From assembly GCA_016871535.1 (NCBI GenBank), contig VHCZ01000016.1, forward strand, positions 1 through 48,440: a DNA stretch of 48,440 nucleotides. Reading direction: 5' to 3'. Of this stretch, positions 45,527-48,440 are shown one piece after another. The position numbers and the translations under genes are program-made. The DNA is from Verrucomicrobiota bacterium (GTDB lineage Bacteria > Verrucomicrobiota > Verrucomicrobiia > Limisphaerales > SIBE01). Positions within the stretch are counted from its first letter, which is position 1. Each line of letters starts with the position of its first letter. Below the pieces are notes generated by a model. The model worked only from the letters and a program-made list of their open reading frames with translations. It had not been told where the DNA came from and ran no database searches.

Positions 45527-46513
45527 CTACCCCGTTTTGCACTGATAGAACCGGTACGTGTTACGGTCGATGTAGGCCGCAGGCGTTGCGGTGAGGCCAA
45601 TATGGAGGGCGTCGAAGTGCGTGAATGCTGCTTGCCAGGCTCCATAAATCGAGCGGTGGCATTCGTCAGCGATCACGATATCAAAGTAACCACTGGTAAA
45701 CTCGTGGTAGCGGCAGATCATCGTTTGCAGCAGGCAAACGGTGATTTGCTTCTGCTGCGTGGCCATGCCGGCTTTGAGCCAGTAGCTGCTGTATTCGGGG
45801 CAGAGGTCCTGCAAAGCCCCGATGGCTTGCTCGGCCAGTTGTTCACGGTCAACCAGGAAGAGAAGCCGCTCGGCGCGCCCCGCCTTGAACATTCGCCTGG
45901 CATGGAGGCAGATGATGTCGGTCTTCCCGGTGCCGGTCGGCAGTTCGATGAGGAAGCGGCGCTTGCCAAGCTCAACCGCGTGATCCAATGCACGGAGGAC
46001 TTCCTTCTGGTATGGGCGCACAATTCGCGGTTCGCCGACGCGAAGGTAATCGTCGGGAATCGGAATGGTCGCCAGCGGCTTGGCTTCCTTGCGCAAGTAT
46101 AGAAGGCGTTCCAAATCCCGTCGGGAGTAGAATGAACTGACGACCCGGGCGTCGTCGTTTTCGTAATCCCAGAAATAGGTCAGTTCGCCATTCGATAAGA
46201 AGATGAACGGCGCGCCGATGTATTTAGCCATCGGCAACGTTTGGTGCTTGGCAGTGTAGGGGTCGATCCGGGCTCGCTTGGCCTCGACAACGGCAAGCGG
46301 ACGGCCGTTCGTTGCCAGAAGAACGTAGTCAGTCCGCCTTGACTGTTCGACCTCCGCTCCAGGAACGCCAGACTCAAAATCGTGAAGTGGTTCGGCACCG
46401 GAAACGGAGACTTCCGCTCGGACCTGTGACTTGTCCGTCGGGTCCCACCCTGCTTGCCGCAGCAACGCGTCGATCAAAATTCGCGCATCCGCCTCCGAGT
46501 TTTGGTTGCTGAT
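45527..46513 (-). pseudogene. hsdR: HsdR N-terminal part (nuclease and helicase domain 1)
   Basis: PD-(D/E)XK nuclease: RTDYVLLATNGRPLAVVEAKR. Helicase motifs: Walker A ELPTGTGKTDIICLHARRM, motif II IADECHRSIYG (DECH), motif III LTATPAAYID. Ends at TAG 45527-45529 inside the conserved region CKTG-stop-PDFAYSI. The start is also odd: the family-like opening ISNQNSEADARILIDALLRQAGW begins with ATC (46511-46513) directly after a TAG, not with ATG. TTG 46477 is the first usable start and would cut 12 residues. Confidence 0.88.
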
Positions 46514-46603
46514 CTAAACGCCATTCTCAAATCTGCCGCCAGTATTGCTTCCACCAGACAATCCTTCTAGGCTAAAAATCGCAAAGCCCATAACTTGGCG
46601 GTC

Positions 46604-47512
46604 ATGTTTTCAGAACTTCTCAGCGAGAGCGGTTTGTCCCTTGATCGATTGGAGAGTTTTTGCCGGGTCGCCCAGGCTGGTGGCGTCACGAAGGCCGCAA
46701 AGGGCGATCCCGCAAGGCAAAGCCTCTTCAGCCGCCAAATTAAAGAACTGGAGGAGTTCTTCGGGACCGATCTCATCCGGCGGAAAGGACGGGGTATCGC
46801 TCTTACCGAGTACGGCGCGCGGCTGCACACCATCGCATGCGACTGTTTTGCGGCTCTGTCTGACTTCAAAAGCGATTGTAGAGGACGTCCTGTTGAAGTC
46901 GTGATTGGCGCGGGCGAGAGCGTCATCCAGTGGCTGCTGTTGCCCCGCCTTGAGGAACTCCGCCGGCGATTGCCCAATGTTCGGCTCAAGTTTCTGAACC
47001 TCCCTACTACCGAAGCGGTGAAGCGGCTCGGAGATGGAACGATCGATTTCGCCCTGGTGCGCAAGGACGCCGCCACCCGTCCGCTTCAGACCACATCCCT
47101 TGGGGAGATAACGTACCGCCTGTTTCTTCCTCCGGGTTTGCGCGTGGCCGCAGGACCTGAAGTCAACGTCAAGGCACTCCGAGGAATTCCTCTGGCAACT
47201 CTTGAAGGCGAAGGAAGCTTTCGCACCGAGCTCAACGCTTTGGCGAAGAAGGCAGGAATAACGTTCAACCTTCAGGTCGAGTGTTCGTCCTTCCCGCTGC
47301 TTGCGCGGTTCGTCGCCAGAGGAAATGTGGCCGCCATCCTTCCGAATATCGCCGAAGAAGATTTGCTCGAGGCGGGAGTCAATGCTGTCGCGCTCCCCTT
47401 CTTGAAGCGTTTCTCACGTCCAATGTGTCTGGCGACCAATGCGCGGTTGATCCGCATCCGGCCGGTACTTGGCCAAGTCGCTGCTGTGTTGTCGCAGTTA
47501 TGCCGTTTCTGA
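46604..47512 (+). CDS. LysR-family transcriptional regulator
   Basis: 302 residues from ATG 46604. N-terminal winged HTH: LDRLESFCRVAQAGGVTKAAKGDPARQSLFSRQIKELEEFFGTDLIRRKGRGIALTEYG, followed by a substrate-binding domain with VVIGAGESVIQWLLLPRLEELRRRLPNVRLKFLNL and IDFALVRKDA. It diverges from hsdR with about 90 bases between the two, an arrangement typical of LysR regulators and their target, so regulation of the restriction operon is possible but unproven. Confidence 0.9.
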   Translation: MFSELLSESGLSLDRLESFCRVAQAGGVTKAAKGDPARQSLFSRQIKELEEFFGTDLIRRKGRGIALTEYGARLHTIACDCFAALSDFKSDCRGRPVEVVIGAGESVIQWLLLPRLEELRRRLPNVRLKFLNLPTTEAVKRLGDGTIDFALVRKDAATRPLQTTSLGEITYRLFLPPGLRVAAGPEVNVKALRGIPLATLEGEGSFRTELNALAKKAGITFNLQVECSSFPLLARFVARGNVAAILPNIAEEDLLEAGVNAVALPFLKRFSRPMCLATNARLIRIRPVLGQVAAVLSQLCRF

Positions 47513-47542
47513 CGGCTGTGGAGTCCGGATTGCCGGTCACAG

Positions 47543-48440
47543 TCAACGCCTCACTTTCAAATGGCTCACCGCATACCAGCCTTCCGCGTCGCGTCCGTCG
47601 ATGGCCAGGCGCACGGCGGGCGTGTGCGTTGCCGGGTCCACGAGGCCGAGGGACAATTCCTATTCGCCAGGCTCAGTTCCGGCCGGGACTTGGACAGCCG
47701 ATTCGGTGGTTCGCGGGCCGGGCAGCCAGCCGCGAATGGAATTCTCAGAAACGAACGTGAGGAGCCGGGTGGTGGACCCGCCGCGCTTCGTCAGGCGAAA
47801 GGCGACGCGATAATCGCGGTAGGGCGGCGCGACACCGATGTTTTCCCAAGTGACAGTGAGCGGAAGTTCGTCCCCGACGCGCACGGTGGCGAGGTGTTCG
47901 AGGCTTCGTACGACCAGACGATAACCCAACCGTCGTAGAAATTTCTCAATCTCCGGCCGCGCGCCTTCAGGGATGGGCGCCGACTTGTTGTTCACGTAAC
48001 TGGCATGACAGCGCAAGGCGTAGTCGAAGATGTAACTGATGTCCCAACCTTCCTGCTTCCATTTGCGCATATCCCAACAACTCTCGAAAGCCACGGGCGC
48101 GGTCTTCTAGGCCTCCTGCGCCCCGGTCTTGGCCAACTGTTGCAGATAAAAATGGTCCATGTGATTCCAGGTCTTGGAAAATCCACCCATGTCCCCCAGG
48201 CAATCCGCGCGCCACCCCAGCCTGTCCTTCACCGTGCGCTTCATTCCCTTTTCTCTGTATTGGCCGGAGCCGGTGCACATGATCCGGAAGGCGAACTTTT
48301 GGCCGGCGCGCCGGGCGTGCGCGAGTAATTCGTCGAACCTGTCGAAATCGATCTCGCCGTCGCGCGGTTCGATCTCGCGCCAGTAAAATCGGAAATACGC
48401 GCTCGCGCTGGGCAAGCCTTGGAGATTCTTATCGTCGTCA
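47543..48440 (-). pseudogene. DUF4832-type secreted protein, decayed and cut by window edge
   Basis: Minus strand from the window end: YFRFYWREIEPRDGEIDFDRFDELLAHARRAGQKFAFRIMCTGSGQY joins directly to LGWRADCLGDMGGFSKTWNHMDHFY, whereas family members have about 100 residues between these blocks (internal deletion). TAG at 48107-48109 interrupts before KTAPVAFESCWDMRKW, and TAG at 47660-47662 interrupts within the C-terminal beta domain (PAGTEPGE-stop-ELSLGLVDPATHTPAVRLAIDGRD). The true family end is TGA 47543-47545. Three lesions: a pseudogene. Confidence 0.8.

Overview
The window looks like chromosomal DNA of an uncultured verrucomicrobial bacterium (Limisphaerales/Pedosphaera type). It is GC-rich. 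Supporting signs are a prepilin-like protein with FTLIELLVVIAVLGI and the verrucomicrobial DUF1559-type layout, large secreted ConA/LamG, beta-helix and DUF6797-type proteins, two amino-acid permeases of PVC type, and a very high load of short palindromic elements. This placement rests on family knowledge, not on a marker gene.

Layout. 0-6.3 kb: HpcH/HpaI aldolase-like gene flanked by inverted copies of a miniature element, a secreted lipase-like gene with a premature stop, a three-gene cluster resembling toxin-antitoxin genes, a prepilin-like gene, and two gene remnants. 6.5-17 kb: universal stress protein, NnrS-like membrane protein, cyclic-nucleotide-binding protein, broken TPR and LamG genes, a GMC oxidoreductase with its small subunit, and katG. 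17-18 kb: tRNA with CAT anticodon beside HNH and MobF relaxase remnants, then a ribbon-helix-helix antitoxin with a truncated PIN toxin. 18-28.4 kb: two APC permeases, a DUF6797/PQQ-sugar-dehydrogenase-like remnant, fused halves of two ABC exporters, a DUF4380-like protein, small remnants and a retropepsin-like protease. 28.5-32.5 kb: an ECF-sigma operon, an MFS transporter and a PgsA-type enzyme. 32.5-36.8 kb: DUF4058 remnant, amidohydrolase, decayed beta-helix protein.

36.9-46.5 kb is a minus-strand defence island: hsdR (premature stop) - hsdM - vapB - vapC - small coupled ORF - hsdS - HicB-like - AAA ATPase - PLD-like protein. Many neighbours are joined by ATGA or TGAATG overlaps, so the island reads as one transcription unit. 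A LysR regulator diverges from it. The window ends in a decayed DUF4832-type gene.

The most striking feature is the density of miniature palindromic elements: at least seven families and about twenty copies. One family is about 273 bp long with long terminal inverted repeats and 3-bp target duplications. One copy interrupts a LamG gene, and removing it with one target copy exactly restores the reading frame. Several other elements sit in frame inside coding regions (hsdM, the ORF before hsdS, the aldolase N-terminus, the DUF6797 gene). Six premature in-frame stops, several frameshifts and several abrupt gene-to-gene junctions show strong decay, or in places an assembly problem; the sequence alone cannot tell these apart.
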